DNA of 27,869 nucleotides from Thiobacillus sp. (GCA_011391285.1 JAABQU010000187.1:1-27869), one strand, 5' to 3'; positions 7,959-17,566 are shown, numbered from the stretch's first letter. Numbers and translations: made by a program. Notes: generated by a model from the sequence alone, not told the origin.

Positions 7959-8099
7959 CTCAGGCGTGTCATATCCGCTCCCGGCCTAGTTTTCAGGGGG
8001 CCATCAAGGGAGGGCTGAGCGGAAACCTTTTTGGCGTCATGGGCTTGCATCAACGGCCTGCCGCTTGAATGTAAACTCTTCGGCTACTGGAGATTCGCC

Positions 8100-8498
8100 A
8101 TGAGCTTTGACAAATCCAAGACCGACGCCGAATGGCGCGCCGAGTTGTCCCCCGAGCAGTACCGCATCCTGCGCGAACATGGCACCGAACGTGCGTTTAG
8201 CGGGCCATACTGGGACCATCACGAGGCAGGCGAATACCGCTGCGCAGCCTGCGGTGAACCGCTGTTCTCGTCCGAGTCAAAATTCGACTCCGGCACCGGT
8301 TGGCCGAGCTTTTATCAGGCGCTGAACGCCGATGCCGTGGCAGAGAAGACCGACGCCAGCCTCGGCATGGTGCGGGTGGAAGCCCTGTGTCGTCGCTGCG
8401 GGTCGCATCTTGGCCATGTATTTCCTGACGGTCCCGCCCCGACCGGGATGCGCTACTGCATCAATTCGGCTTCGCTCAGTTTCAGCAAAAAGGACTGA
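8100..8498 (+). CDS. msrB: Peptide-methionine (R)-S-oxide reductase MsrB
   Basis: A 132-aa cytoplasmic enzyme that reduces the R-isomer of methionine sulfoxide in proteins. Zinc-binding pairs are C48/C51 (CAAC) and C97/C100 (CRRC). The catalytic cysteine is C120 in RYCINSASL, with H103 and H106 in GSHLGHVF. The motif [11 protein letters not shown] has Thr where many MsrB enzymes have the recycling cysteine, so regeneration must use another thiol. ATG 8100 has TGGAG 8 bases upstream; the open frame back to 8031 is not needed. It is translationally coupled to the flavin reductase, whose ribosome site lies inside the last codons of msrB. Together with the divergent rubrerythrin gene this is an oxidative-damage region. 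Confidence 0.96.
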   Translation: MSFDKSKTDAEWRAELSPEQYRILREHGTERAFSGPYWDHHEAGEYRCAACGEPLFSSESKFDSGTGWPSFYQALNADAVAEKTDASLGMVRVEALCRRCGSHLGHVFPDGPAPTGMRYCINSASLSFSKKD

Positions 8499-8501
8499 GT
8501 C

Positions 8502-9206
8502 TTGCATATTTTCGACGCGCAGATCGCGGCGATCACCGCCGCCACGCCCACCATTCATGCCCTGCGTTTGCGCATTCCCGACGCGACCTTCCGTTTCCTG
8601 CCCGGGCAGTGGGTGGATCTCAGCATCGAGATCGACGGCGAAACGCATACCGCGGGCTATTCGATCACCACCTCGCCGATTCACCAGGGCGAGATCGAAC
8701 TTGCGATCAAGGCCAGTGCGCGCCATCCGGTGGCGCGCTGGGTGCACGAACGCGCAGGCGCCGGCGACCAGGTGCGGGTGAGTCAGGGCCAGGGGCCCTT
8801 CGTCTACCTGCCGGAAATGAGCGACAACGTCGTGCTGATCGGCGGCGGGGTCGGCATCACCCCGCTGCTGTCCATCTTCCGCCACGTGCGCGACGCCGGG
8901 CTGCCGACGCAGGCGCATCTGGTTTACAGCGTGTCGGACAGCCGTGAAATCCTGTTCCGCGACGAGCTCGACGCGGCCGCGCGCGCGCATGACAACCTGC
9001 ACGTGAGCATCACCGTCACCCAGCCCGATCCCGACTGGCACGGTCTCACCGGCCGCATCGATCCGGTCAAGCTGCATGCCCTCGACGTGCCGGACGACAC
9101 GCTGTACTACCTGTGCGGCCCCAAGGGCATGGTCGAGGACATGAGCAACTTGCTGCATGACCTCGGCGTGCCGATGAACCGCATCATTTTCGAGAAGTGG
9201 TGGTAG
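8502..9206 (+). CDS. OXNAD1-like FAD/NAD(P)-binding oxidoreductase
   Basis: A 234-aa flavin reductase of the ferredoxin-NADP reductase superfamily. The FAD domain covers about residues 1-100 and contains PGQWVDL and AGYSITTSP; the NAD(P) domain has GGGVGITPLLSIF (114-126) and CGPKGMVEDM. The usual Arg of the RxYS flavin motif is absent, as I recall it also is in mammalian OXNAD1, and IELAIKASARHPVARWVH also matches that family. The start is TTG at 8502, three bases after the msrB stop, with AGGA 7 bases upstream; no ATG fits. The electron acceptor is unknown. Coupling to msrB suggests it may feed reducing power to repair, but this is inference. Confidence 0.85.
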   Translation: MHIFDAQIAAITAATPTIHALRLRIPDATFRFLPGQWVDLSIEIDGETHTAGYSITTSPIHQGEIELAIKASARHPVARWVHERAGAGDQVRVSQGQGPFVYLPEMSDNVVLIGGGVGITPLLSIFRHVRDAGLPTQAHLVYSVSDSREILFRDELDAAARAHDNLHVSITVTQPDPDWHGLTGRIDPVKLHALDVPDDTLYYLCGPKGMVEDMSNLLHDLGVPMNRIIFEKWW

Positions 9207-9276
9207 GTCGGTTCAGCCCGACGTGGTGGTTTCAAAATTGCTTATTGCATTGCCTCAACCCGAACGGAGAATATCC

Positions 9277-10215
9277 ATGCGCATCCTTCCCCTGCTCGCT
9301 GCCCTCGCCTTCTCCACCCCGGTGCTGGCTGGTCCCAACGACGTGGTCCGACCGTACCCGGCACAGAAGGTCCACGCCGACACCTATGTCATCCACGGTC
9401 CGCAAGGCGTGCCGTCGGTGGAAAACCAGAGCTTCATGAACAATCCGGCCTGGATCATCACCGCCGATGGCGTCGTGCTGATCGACCCCGGTTCCAGCGA
9501 GCAGGCCGGGCGCATGGTGATGGCCCAGTTGCGCAAGACGACGAAGAAACCGGTGACCCACGTGTTCAACACCCACGTTCACGGCGACCACTGGCTGGGC
9601 AATCACGCGGTGCTGGACGTGTGGCCGAAAGCGACCATCATCGCCCACCCCGACATGATTAAGCAGGCGAAGGAAGGCGCCGATGCGTTCTGGCTCAAGC
9701 TGATGTCGGATATGACCCGCGGCTATACCGAGGGCACCCGTGCCGTCATCCCCACGATCGAGGCGGCCGACGGCCAGGAATTCAGGATCGGTGGCAAGAC
9801 CTTCCGCATCCATTCGTCGACCGACGCGCACAGCAAGACCGACCTGATGATCGAAATCGTCGAGGACCGAATCCTGTTCACCGGCGACAATGTCCTGAGC
9901 CGACAGGTCATGAACCTGCGCGACGGCACCTTCAAGGGGGTGATGAAAGCCACCGAGCGTGCCCTCGCTCTCAACGCAAAACTCTACGTGCCCGGCCACG
10001 GCAAGACCGGCGACCGCAAATTCGTCGAAGAACACAAGGCCTATTTCGATACGCTGATGTCGGAAGTCCGGCGCATGTATGAAGAAGGAAAGAGCGACTT
10101 CGAAATGAAGCCGGTGCTCGTCGAAAAGCTCAAGGCTTTCAAGAACTGGGCGGAATGGGAGTCCAACCTGGGACCGCAGATCAGCCTGGCGATACTGGAA
10201 ATCGAGCAGGAGTAA
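9277..10215 (+). CDS. Exported MBL-fold metallo-hydrolase (SoxH / quinoprotein-relay type)
   Basis: A 312-aa metallo-beta-lactamase-fold hydrolase with a signal peptide (MRILPLLAALAFSTPVLA, likely cut before GPND), so it acts in the periplasm. Metal ligands are H100, H102, D104 and H105 in THVHGDHW, H185 in TDAHSKTD, D204 in TGDNV, and the His of PGHGKTG. This is the pattern of SoxH-like and quinoprotein relay zinc hydrolases, whose substrates are not well defined. ATG 9277 with GGAG 7 bases upstream was chosen over the longer frame from 9223 because the signal peptide then begins correctly. It follows the flavin reductase by 70 bp and may have its own promoter, though none is clear. Confidence 0.9.
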   Translation: MRILPLLAALAFSTPVLAGPNDVVRPYPAQKVHADTYVIHGPQGVPSVENQSFMNNPAWIITADGVVLIDPGSSEQAGRMVMAQLRKTTKKPVTHVFNTHVHGDHWLGNHAVLDVWPKATIIAHPDMIKQAKEGADAFWLKLMSDMTRGYTEGTRAVIPTIEAADGQEFRIGGKTFRIHSSTDAHSKTDLMIEIVEDRILFTGDNVLSRQVMNLRDGTFKGVMKATERALALNAKLYVPGHGKTGDRKFVEEHKAYFDTLMSEVRRMYEEGKSDFEMKPVLVEKLKAFKNWAEWESNLGPQISLAILEIEQE

Positions 10216-10221
10216 AACTCG

Positions 10222-10246
10222 GGGCGACCGCAGCACGCGGTCGCCC
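10222..10246. terminator. Hairpin between convergent genes, probable terminator
   Basis: GGGCGACCGC and GCGGTCGCCC pair over 10 bases around a 5-base loop, between the MBL stop (10215) and the DUF3301 stop (10255). On the minus strand a TTTT follows four bases after the stem, so it should work best for the dapA-to-DUF3301 transcript. On the plus strand it lacks a T-run. Confidence 0.7.
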
Positions 10247-10254
10247 GCACAGCT

Positions 10255-10595
10255 TCAGCGATCCAGCCGGCTGACGCTGGCTGCGCGCCCCATCTGCCAC
10301 TCGCCATCAAGACTGACCCACTCGACACGATCGCCCAGCATGCGGATCACGCCGGGACGGCGGTTGTCGCCGGTATCGGAAAACTCGAAGCGGTAATCGC
10401 GCAGGAACTGCAACTGGCCCTGGCTGTTACGTCCGAAACGGGTTCGGCTCAGGGCCACACTCTCGTCAAGGAACTGCAGGCCGGCATCGGCACAGGCGCG
10501 CCGGCCAACTGCGACAGCCTGTTCACGTACCTGCATGCCGGCATACCAATACCAGGCGACTGCGCCGAACACCCCCAGCAGCAGGATTTCCCAGC

Positions 10596-10599
<4 letters not shown>
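10255..10599 (-). CDS. DUF3301 domain-containing protein
   Basis: A 114-aa protein with one N-terminal membrane segment (MSWEILLLGVFGAVAWYWYAG) followed by a soluble part with GRRACADAGLQFLDESVAL and FLRDYRFEFSDTGDNRRPG, which are the hallmarks of DUF3301. The function is unknown. The start ATG overlaps the stop of the RNA helicase gene by four bases (ATGA), so its translation is coupled to it. It is the last gene of the dapA operon run, followed by a hairpin terminator. It is probably anchored in the inner membrane with the soluble part in the cytoplasm. Confidence 0.87.
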
Positions 10600-11983
<1,384 letters not shown>

Positions 11984-11999
<16 letters not shown>

Positions 12000-12742
12000 T
12001 CAAATCCTGTCGTCTGGCAGGCCACGCGCACCTCGTCATCCGCACAGTTCAGCACGCGAGCCAGCGCGCGTTGCGCCAATTCGGAAGTGTTGTTCTTTTT
12101 CGATACGTGAGCGGCCATCACGCATTGCAATTTTTCATGCTTCAGCCTGTCCAGCAAGGCCGCCGACTGGGCGTTTTCCAGATGACCAAAACGTCCGCCG
12201 ACGCGCCGCTTGAGGCCGACTGGATACGGCCCGTTTTCCAGCATCGTGGCGTCGTGGTTGCACTCCAGCACCAGCGCATCCACGCCGGCCAGCATGACCT
12301 CGATGTGTGGGGTACTGCAGCCCGTGTCGGTCAGCACACCGAGCCGGCGGTTGCCGTCCCCGAACACGTATTGCACCGGCTCGCGCGCATCGTGCGGCAC
12401 CGGGTAGGGCTGGATTTCCAGGCCATCCACCGCAAACGCCGCGTGGCTGTCGATCACCTGCACCGCCACACCATCGAGATCCTGCGCCATCGCCAGCGTG
12501 CCTGCGGTGAGCCACACCGGCAACTTGTGCCTGCGCGCCAGACGTCCTACTCCGCCGATATGGTCGCTGTGCTCGTGGGTCACCACGATGCCGCCCAGAT
12601 CGGAAGGCTGCAAGCCCAGCCGCGCCAATCGCGCCACGCTGTCGGCCAGGCCGAACCCGCAGTCCATCAGCACCCGGGTCGCGCCAGCCTCGACCACCAG
12701 GCCGTTGCCCTCACTGCCACTGCCCAGGCTTGCAAACCGCAT
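11984..12742 (-). CDS. MBL-fold metallo-hydrolase, YycJ/WalJ-like
   Basis: A 252-aa cytoplasmic metallo-beta-lactamase-fold protein beginning MRFASLGSGSEGNG, the start typical of the YycJ/PhnP-like group. The metal motif THEHSDH is at residues 55-61. Further ligand regions are PYPVPHDA, TDTGCSTPH and ECNHDATML, with a final AAHVSKKN. Family members are phosphodiesterases or nucleases, with 5'-3' exonuclease activity reported for some. The specific substrate here is not known. ATG 12742 lies 16 bases after the bamC stop. The order dapA, bamC, MBL is, as I recall, common in betaproteobacteria. Confidence 0.9.
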
Positions 12743-12758
12743 CAGGCAGGTTCCCGCA

Positions 12759-13859
12759 TCACTTCAGTTCTTTGTGCAGCAGATTGAGGATACGGTTCTG
12801 CGTGTTGGCATCGACCGGCTTGCCCTCGACGCCCGTGACGCTGACCCGGCTCTTCTCGCCCGCGTCGTTGACCACGATCTGCAGCTGCGGCGAGGTCTGC
12901 TCCTTCTTGCTGCTCCAGAACGCGAGCTTGGACAGGAAACCTTCGTCTTGCTTGCTGGCGTTGTCGATCTCGGGGTCGATGTAGCGCACGAAATACACGC
13001 CCTTGGAGCGGTCACGGTCTTCCACCGCGAATCCGACGCGGTCGAGCGCGAGGCCGACGCGACGCCAGGCGCGGTCGAAGCCCTCGTCCATTTCCAGCAC
13101 CGAGGCGTCGGCAACGCGGATCATGCGCGCCTGCTCCGGCGTCTGCTGTTTGGCAACGAGGGACTGGGCGCGGCTCTCCTCAACCCCGAAGCGCACCATC
13201 AGGCGGCGCAGCATTTCGGCCTCGAGTTCGGGGTCGGACGGGCGCGGTTGCCACTTGGTCTGATCCTTGGCCTCGGTCGCGTAGACCTCCATCATGCCGC
13301 GGTGGCTGATGTAGATTTCGGTCCCGCCACTGCCCACTTCGATGCGGGTGCGGAACTTGTCGCGTTCGGCAGTGGAATACATGCTGTCGATCACCCTGCC
13401 TATCGTGCGCCGAATCGCGTCCTGAGGAATATTGGCGCGGTTTTCCGCCCAGTCTGTCTCCATCAGGCCGGTTTCCGGGGATTCCAGGTTGATGATGAAA
13501 CCGGTCTCCTGCCAGAAATCCTTGATCACCGGCCACACCTGCTCCGGTGTCGCCTTCACCAGCAGCCAGCGCTGGGAGCCGGCACGCTCGATGCTGGCTT
13601 TTTCCTGAGTGGGCAGCAGGGCTTGCGTACCGCTCGGCGCAGTCTTGCGTTCCTGGCTGTAGGTCGACAGGGTGGCGCTGCCGCTGCCCTGCGTATCGGG
13701 AATAGCGTAGCGGTTGTCCCCGGTCGGCGCGGTGAGGTCGGGCGGCACTTCCAGTGTCGGCAGCTTGCTGGCCGATTTGTAATCGATCTTCTTGGATTCG
13801 AATGTATCGCAGCCCGATACGGCCAGCACGATCATCAAAGAGAGGGGCAATAAACGCAT
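12759..13859 (-). CDS. bamC: Outer membrane protein assembly factor BamC (NlpB-like lipoprotein)
   Basis: A 366-aa lipoprotein of the BAM complex, which inserts beta-barrel proteins in the outer membrane. The signal peptide ends in the lipobox AVSGC, with the acylated cysteine at residue 17. The unstructured N-terminal region with PTLEVPPDLTAP is the conserved segment that binds BamD. Two helix-grip domains follow (about 85-200, with RWLLVKATPEQVWPVIKDFW, and about 255-366, with FDRAWRRVGLALDRVGF). ATG 13859 has AGGA eight bases upstream. It follows dapA by 22 bp, the classic dapA-bamC arrangement. Confidence 0.95.
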   Translation of the reverse strand: MRLLPLSLMIVLAVSGCDTFESKKIDYKSASKLPTLEVPPDLTAPTGDNRYAIPDTQGSGSATLSTYSQERKTAPSGTQALLPTQEKASIERAGSQRWLLVKATPEQVWPVIKDFWQETGFIINLESPETGLMETDWAENRANIPQDAIRRTIGRVIDSMYSTAERDKFRTRIEVGSGGTEIYISHRGMMEVYATEAKDQTKWQPRPSDPELEAEMLRRLMVRFGVEESRAQSLVAKQQTPEQARMIRVADASVLEMDEGFDRAWRRVGLALDRVGFAVEDRDRSKGVYFVRYIDPEIDNASKQDEGFLSKLAFWSSKKEQTSPQLQIVVNDAGEKSRVSVTGVEGKPVDANTQNRILNLLHKELK

Positions 13860-13881
13860 AAGGGGTCCTAAATTGATGGGC

Positions 13882-14772
13882 TTAGATCAAACCGGCATGA
13901 CGCATTGCGTCACGCACGGTGTCGTGCAATCCGGTTGACAGCGGGGTCAAGGGCAAGCGCAGGCCAGCGGGGATCAGTCCCAGTTCGGCGCACGCCCACT
14001 TGACCGGAATCGGGTTGGCTTCGACAAACAGCTTGCTGTGCAGGGGCAGCAATGCATTGTTGAGTTCGCGTGCACGTGCCAGGTTCCCGGCGAAGGCCGC
14101 CTCACACATCTCGTGCATCAACTTCGGCGCGACGTTGGCCGTGACCGAGATCACGCCATGACCGCCCAGCAGCATGAAGGGCAACGCCGAGGCGTCATCG
14201 CCGGTGTACAGCGCAAAATTCTTCGGCACGCGGCGCAGCAGATCAGCCGCACGCTCCATGTTGCCGGTGGCGTCCTTGATGCCGACGATGCCGGGCACCT
14301 GCGCCAGACGCAGCGCGGTGTCGTTGGAAAGGTCGGTCACCGTGCGTCCCGGCACGTTGTAGAGGATCAACGGCAGGTCGACCGACTCGGCAATTTTCTT
14401 GTAGTGCTGGTACAGGCCTTCCTGCGTCGGCTTGTTGTAGTACGGCACCACCGACAACCCGGCCTGCGCGCCGGACGCCTTGGCGCATTCGGTCAGTTCG
14501 ATCGCTTCGGAGGTGGAGTTGGCGCCGGTTCCCGCAATCACCGGCACCCGTCCGGCGGCCTGTTCGACCGCCGTGCGGATCAGCAGGCAATGCTCGTCGT
14601 AGCTGACCGTGGGCGATTCGCCGGTGGTGCCGACGATGACGATGCCGTCGGTTCCTTCGGCGATATGCCAGTCGACCAGACGACGCAGCGCATCGAGGTC
14701 GAGTGCACCGTCATCCGACATGGGGGTGACAATCGCAACCAGGCTTCCTGTGGCCATATTCATTTCTGCCAT
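13882..14772 (-). CDS. dapA: 4-hydroxy-tetrahydrodipicolinate synthase
   Basis: A 296-aa TIM-barrel aldolase that condenses pyruvate with aspartate semialdehyde, the first step committed to lysine and diaminopimelate. Catalytic residues are T49/T50 in VGTTGES, Y138 in YNVPGRT and the Schiff-base K166 in GIKDATGN. In-frame ATGs also lie at 14763 and 14757; the latter would begin [13 protein letters not shown] and place the lysine at 161, the E. coli number. I list 14772 because it has GGA six bases upstream, but the shorter start is quite possible. No riboswitch-like structure was seen in the 94 bp between this gene and fliR. It leads the dapA-bamC-MBL-rhlE-DUF3301 run. Confidence 0.96.
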   Translation of the reverse strand: MAEMNMATGSLVAIVTPMSDDGALDLDALRRLVDWHIAEGTDGIVIVGTTGESPTVSYDEHCLLIRTAVEQAAGRVPVIAGTGANSTSEAIELTECAKASGAQAGLSVVPYYNKPTQEGLYQHYKKIAESVDLPLILYNVPGRTVTDLSNDTALRLAQVPGIVGIKDATGNMERAADLLRRVPKNFALYTGDDASALPFMLLGGHGVISVTANVAPKLMHEMCEAAFAGNLARARELNNALLPLHSKLFVEANPIPVKWACAELGLIPAGLRLPLTPLSTGLHDTVRDAMRHAGLI

Positions 14773-14866
14773 GCTGTTTCCGCCGCTGTTATTTCTGTGC
14801 CGCGCCGGGGTCCGGGCGGGTTCACGATAAATCGCAACATTCTAATCCATCTGGCCCTGGCCCGCG

Positions 14867-15616
14867 TCATCTTGCGACGAGCCAGCCCAACCAGCCAGCC
14901 AGTTGACCGACCCCCAGGCCAATGCCGTGTGCGACCAGCGGCACCGCCCACACCCAGGCAGCCATCAGCCCCAGTGCGGCGATCCCCAAACCGACCGAAA
15001 ACATGTCCATCCCCGGCGTGGTGCGCGCCACGATGCCGAAGGCCAACTGGATCAACAGCGCCAATGCCAGCAGCGGCAAGGCCAGCTGCACGCCGGTGGC
15101 GAACAGCCAGCCCGCCGCCTCGGCCAGTTGACGCAACTCGCCGGCTGCAGGCAGGACCACAAGCGGCATGGCGCTAAAGCTGTCGCGCAACGCGTCGACG
15201 ATCAGCAGATGGCCGCTCGCACCCAGAAACGCCAGTGCCGCCAGCCATCCCGCCAGGGCCCGCCAGGCAGCATCCGCCGGCGCCGCCTGCTCGGTGGTCA
15301 GCGTCAGCAGGCCGCCGGTTGCGGTATGGCCGGTCCACACCAGCACAGCCGTCACCGCAGCAAAGACCAGCCACACGCAAAGCGCCAGCGCCGCGCCCCA
15401 AACCACTTCCAGGCTCAAAGCCAGCACGCCTTGCAGGGTGAAGGGGGCAATCGCTTCGGTCGCCAGTCCCGGGGTCAACACCGCGGCCAGCACGGCTGCC
15501 AGAAACAGCCGCAGCAGCAGCGGCAGACGGCCGGTCAGCGGGTCGAACAGCGTCCACCCGGCGAGGCGGGCGAAGGCGAACAGCCAGACTGCCAGACTCG
15601 CTTCGGTCAGGGGCAT
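14867..15616 (-). CDS. fliR: Flagellar biosynthesis protein FliR
   Basis: A 249-aa inner-membrane component of the flagellar type III export gate, forming the FliPQR channel. It is almost wholly hydrophobic with about six membrane segments; PLTGRLPLLLRLFLA and IVARTTPGMDMFSVGL are recognisable FliR blocks. It is last in the flagellar block. The ATG at 15616 is only three bases from the end of a 161-bp palindromic element, so its original leader has been replaced. The only ribosome-like signal is AGG, seven bases upstream and inside the element's terminal repeat. The protein itself looks intact, but its expression may be altered. flhB, which often follows, is not here. Confidence 0.93.
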   Translation of the reverse strand: MPLTEASLAVWLFAFARLAGWTLFDPLTGRLPLLLRLFLAAVLAAVLTPGLATEAIAPFTLQGVLALSLEVVWGAALALCVWLVFAAVTAVLVWTGHTATGGLLTLTTEQAAPADAAWRALAGWLAALAFLGASGHLLIVDALRDSFSAMPLVVLPAAGELRQLAEAAGWLFATGVQLALPLLALALLIQLAFGIVARTTPGMDMFSVGLGIAALGLMAAWVWAVPLVAHGIGLGVGQLAGWLGWLVAR

Positions 15617-15619
15617 CTA

Positions 15620-15780
15620 GTGGCCTGCTTTCGAAATACCGGAACATGAAACGGCGTCTTTTTCCGCAAGGCGGCGTTGCTCGTCGTTGCCATAGCCCGA
15701 ACTATGTCGCCTCCTCGCGCCTTGCCCTGCGAAAAAATCCATCCGTTTCATTTTGTCCCCCTATTTCGAAAGCAGACCAC
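15620..15780. repeat. 161-bp palindromic (MITE/REP-like) element between fliQ and fliR
   Basis: Terminal inverted repeats at 15620-15638 (GTGGCCTGCTTTCGAAATA) and 15762-15780 match at 18 of 19 bases. Inner parts also pair: ATGAAACGG (15646-15654) with CCGTTTCAT (15743-15751), GCAAGGCG with CGCCTTGC, and CATAG with CTATG around a CCCGAA centre near 15697. No reading frame inside is convincing and no target duplication is clear. The whole element would fold as one long imperfect hairpin. It fills the gap exactly, starting 5 bases after the fliQ stop and ending 3 bases before the fliR ATG. Confidence 0.8.
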
Positions 15781-15785
15781 GAGCC

Positions 15786-16040
15786 TCATTCGAGCAAGGC
15801 GGGGAAATCGGTCAGCAGGGTGCGTGCAAACTCGACCAGCTGCCCGCCCATCCAGCTGCCCAGCACCGCCAGCACAAGCAGCATGACGATGAGTTTGGGA
15901 ACGAAGGACAGCGTGGGTTCGAGAATTTGCGTGGCGGCCTGGAACAGGCTGATGGCGAACGCGGTGAGCAGTCCCGCCAGCAATACCGGCGCGGCGATCA
16001 GCATCAAGAGCCAGAGCGCGTCGCGGGCCAGGCCTTCCAT
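15786..16040 (-). CDS. fliQ: Flagellar biosynthesis protein FliQ
   Basis: An 84-aa inner-membrane protein of the export gate with two hydrophobic helices (ALWLLMLIAAPVLLAGLLTAFAI and VPKLIVMLLVLAVLGSWM). The motif QAATQILEPTLSFVPK is the conserved FliQ loop. It is slightly shorter than the usual 89 aa. Its ATG overlaps the fliP stop (TGATG). It ends just before the palindromic element that separates it from fliR. Confidence 0.94.
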   Translation of the reverse strand: MEGLARDALWLLMLIAAPVLLAGLLTAFAISLFQAATQILEPTLSFVPKLIVMLLVLAVLGSWMGGQLVEFARTLLTDFPALLE

Positions 16041-16768
16041 CAGAAGCTCCCGATAAGCGAGCCGACCAGCAGATGCCAGCCGTCGACGGTGACGAACAAC
16101 AGCAGCTTCAACGGCAGCGACACCAGTTGCGGCGGCAGCATGATCATGCCGAGTGCGGTCAGCACGGCGGCGACCACCAGGTCGATCACCAGGAAGGGCA
16201 GAATCACCATAAAGCCGATCTGGAAGGCGGTCTTGAGTTCGCTGGTCAGGAAGGCCGGCGCCAGCGCAGCCAGCGGCACGCTGTCTACCTTGTCGGGTTC
16301 GATGGTCTTGTCGTCGCCGATGAAGAGGTCGAGGTCTTCGGCACGCGTCTGCCGAAGCATGAAGGTTTTCAGTGGCTGTGCGGCCTGTTCGGCCGCCGCG
16401 TTGAAGCTCATCGCGCCGGACAGATAAGGCTGATAGGCCTCGGCGTCGATGGTCTTGATCGCCGGCGACATCACGAAAATCGTCAGCAGCACCGCTAGCC
16501 CCATCAGCACCAGGTTCGGCGGCGCGGTATGGCTGCCGAGGCCCTGCCGCAGCAGAAACAGCACCACCGCGATGCGGGTGAAGGCAGTGAAGGCCAGCAG
16601 CAAGGCCGGCAGGAACGGGAACAGAAGCAGCCAGGGCAGGCTCGCGCCCGGCACACCGATCACCTGCCCGCCTGCGCCGGGCGTCACGGAGAGTAGCGGC
16701 ACGCTCGTTTCAGCGCCCAGCACGGGTGCGCTCAGACCCAGCGCGATCAGCAGCAGCATCGCCCTCAT
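16040..16768 (-). CDS. fliP: Flagellar biosynthesis protein FliP
   Basis: A 242-aa export-gate protein with a cleavable signal peptide (MRAMLLLIALGLSAPVLGA) and four further membrane segments. Diagnostic FliP blocks are FTAFTRIAVVLFLLRQGLG, LTSELKTAFQIGF and LLFVTVDGWHLLVGSL at the C-terminus. The start at 16768 overlaps the fliO stop (ATGA); a second ATG three codons later is possible, and the frame open to 16966 is a shadow. Length matches the family (about 245 aa). It forms a hetero-oligomeric pore with FliQ and FliR. Confidence 0.96.
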   Translation of the reverse strand: MRAMLLLIALGLSAPVLGAETSVPLLSVTPGAGGQVIGVPGASLPWLLLFPFLPALLLAFTAFTRIAVVLFLLRQGLGSHTAPPNLVLMGLAVLLTIFVMSPAIKTIDAEAYQPYLSGAMSFNAAAEQAAQPLKTFMLRQTRAEDLDLFIGDDKTIEPDKVDSVPLAALAPAFLTSELKTAFQIGFMVILPFLVIDLVVAAVLTALGMIMLPPQLVSLPLKLLLFVTVDGWHLLVGSLIGSF

Positions 16769-17100
16769 CGTGCCAACTCCTGCGCCTGCTCCGGTTTCGG
16801 CAGGGTATGCAGCAGCCGCACATTGCCGCCGCCCACGCCCAGGAGCAGCCAGGTGTTGTCGACCTCGACCACCACCACGCGCTCGCGCGTGCCGACCGCG
16901 GTCGTCCCCACCACCTTGACCGCGCCCTGGGTGCCCATGCCCGGCAGATAGCGGCGGGCAAACCACGCCACCGCAACGAATCCGCCCAGGATCAGCCCCA
17001 GGCTCAGCAGCACCGTCAGCACGCTGCTGGCGGTATCCGGCGCGGCCAGTGCAGGCGACGAAACCAGCAGCAACAAGCCTGCAGCTAAAGATTTAACCAT
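16765..17100 (-). CDS. fliO: Flagellar biosynthesis protein FliO
   Basis: A 111-aa bitopic membrane protein that helps assemble the FliP ring. It has an N-terminal signal-like segment (VKSLAAGLLLLVSSPALA), a membrane helix (SSVLTVLLSLGLILGGFVAVAWFAR) and a small cytoplasmic domain with VVGTTAVGTRERVVVVEVDNTWLLLGV, the conserved FliO core. It overlaps the preceding 154-aa gene by 8 bases and the fliP start by 4. FliO is poorly conserved in general, but context makes the call firm. Confidence 0.9.
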   Translation of the reverse strand: MVKSLAAGLLLLVSSPALAAPDTASSVLTVLLSLGLILGGFVAVAWFARRYLPGMGTQGAVKVVGTTAVGTRERVVVVEVDNTWLLLGVGGGNVRLLHTLPKPEQAQELAR

Positions 17101-17557
17101 GCCGGATCACCTCCCGCGCCCAGCGCGTCATATCAAGGGTTTGACGGGGCAACTGCACGGCAAGCGTCGCCCGCGTGGCAGCTGCCGTGATCTGCCATGC
17201 CATCGCGGACGGCAGCGTGAGGGGGGACTTCGCATCCAGCCAGCTTTCCGCCAGCGCGGCATCCAGGGTATGGATCAGGGCCGGGGGCACAAAGCTGCTC
17301 GCACCCATCACGCGCTGCCCGCCGAGCCGGCGCGTCAGCCACAGCGTGGCCAGCGCGGCATCAGCCTCCCAGCGGGGCATTGGCGGCGCGTCGGCCGGCG
17401 CGTCGACGGCGCGCGCTGCCAGCTCGACCGGCAGGCGCAGGCGCGCGCTCAGCGTCGTGGCAAGCTTGCGGGTCAGCCGCCCCCCCAGACTCTCGGACGA
17501 ACCGGGCGGCGGCGCCAGAAAAGCGATTTCCGCGGACGTGAGTTCAAGCAGCTGCAT
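17093..17557 (-). CDS. Unrecognised protein in flagellar operon, possible FliM/SctQ-like fragment without SpoA domain
   Basis: A 154-aa soluble protein between fliJ and fliO, the place where fliK, fliL, fliM and fliN usually lie. No membrane segment or signal peptide is visible. I do not recognise it with confidence. Two stretches recall the middle domain of FliM or the N-terminal part of SctQ: LTRKLATTLSARLRLPVEL (residues 28-46), and a C-terminal TRATLAVQLP strand pattern. No C-terminal SpoA domain follows, so it could not build a C-ring in the normal way. The ATG at 17557 lies 9 bases after the fliJ stop, with a GAGGG upstream, and the stop overlaps fliO by 8 bases, so it is a genuine member of the operon. 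Confidence 0.75.
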   Translation of the reverse strand: MQLLELTSAEIAFLAPPPGSSESLGGRLTRKLATTLSARLRLPVELAARAVDAPADAPPMPRWEADAALATLWLTRRLGGQRVMGASSFVPPALIHTLDAALAESWLDAKSPLTLPSAMAWQITAAATRATLAVQLPRQTLDMTRWAREVIRHG

Positions 17558-17566
17558 GGCTCGCCC

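Larger units (their letters stand above)
7789..8099. other. 311-bp divergent control region between rubrerythrin and msrB
   Basis: I see no gene here. The region holds two perfect palindromes (7902-7916 and 7944-7958). On the minus strand a TGCTATACA extended -10-like site lies near 7866-7874, without a good -35. On the plus strand TTGACG at 7945-7950 could be a -35, with only weak -10 candidates (around 7968-7975). Both flanking genes, a peroxide reductase and a methionine sulfoxide reductase, act in oxidative stress, so shared control is plausible. Confidence 0.6.

Noticed and set aside
9232..10236. 334-aa open frame on the minus strand
   Set aside because: It is antisense to the MBL hydrolase, which has a signal peptide and metal motifs.
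12498..13853. 451-aa open frame on the plus strand across bamC
   Set aside because: It is antisense to a complete BamC with lipobox; low-complexity translation.
14038..15177. 379-aa plus-strand frame over dapA and fliR
   Set aside because: It crosses two well-supported minus-strand genes and has no domain character.
15646..16056. Plus-strand open frame through the fliQ/fliR spacer
   Set aside because: It mostly overlaps fliQ antisense and the palindromic element; no transposase-like features.
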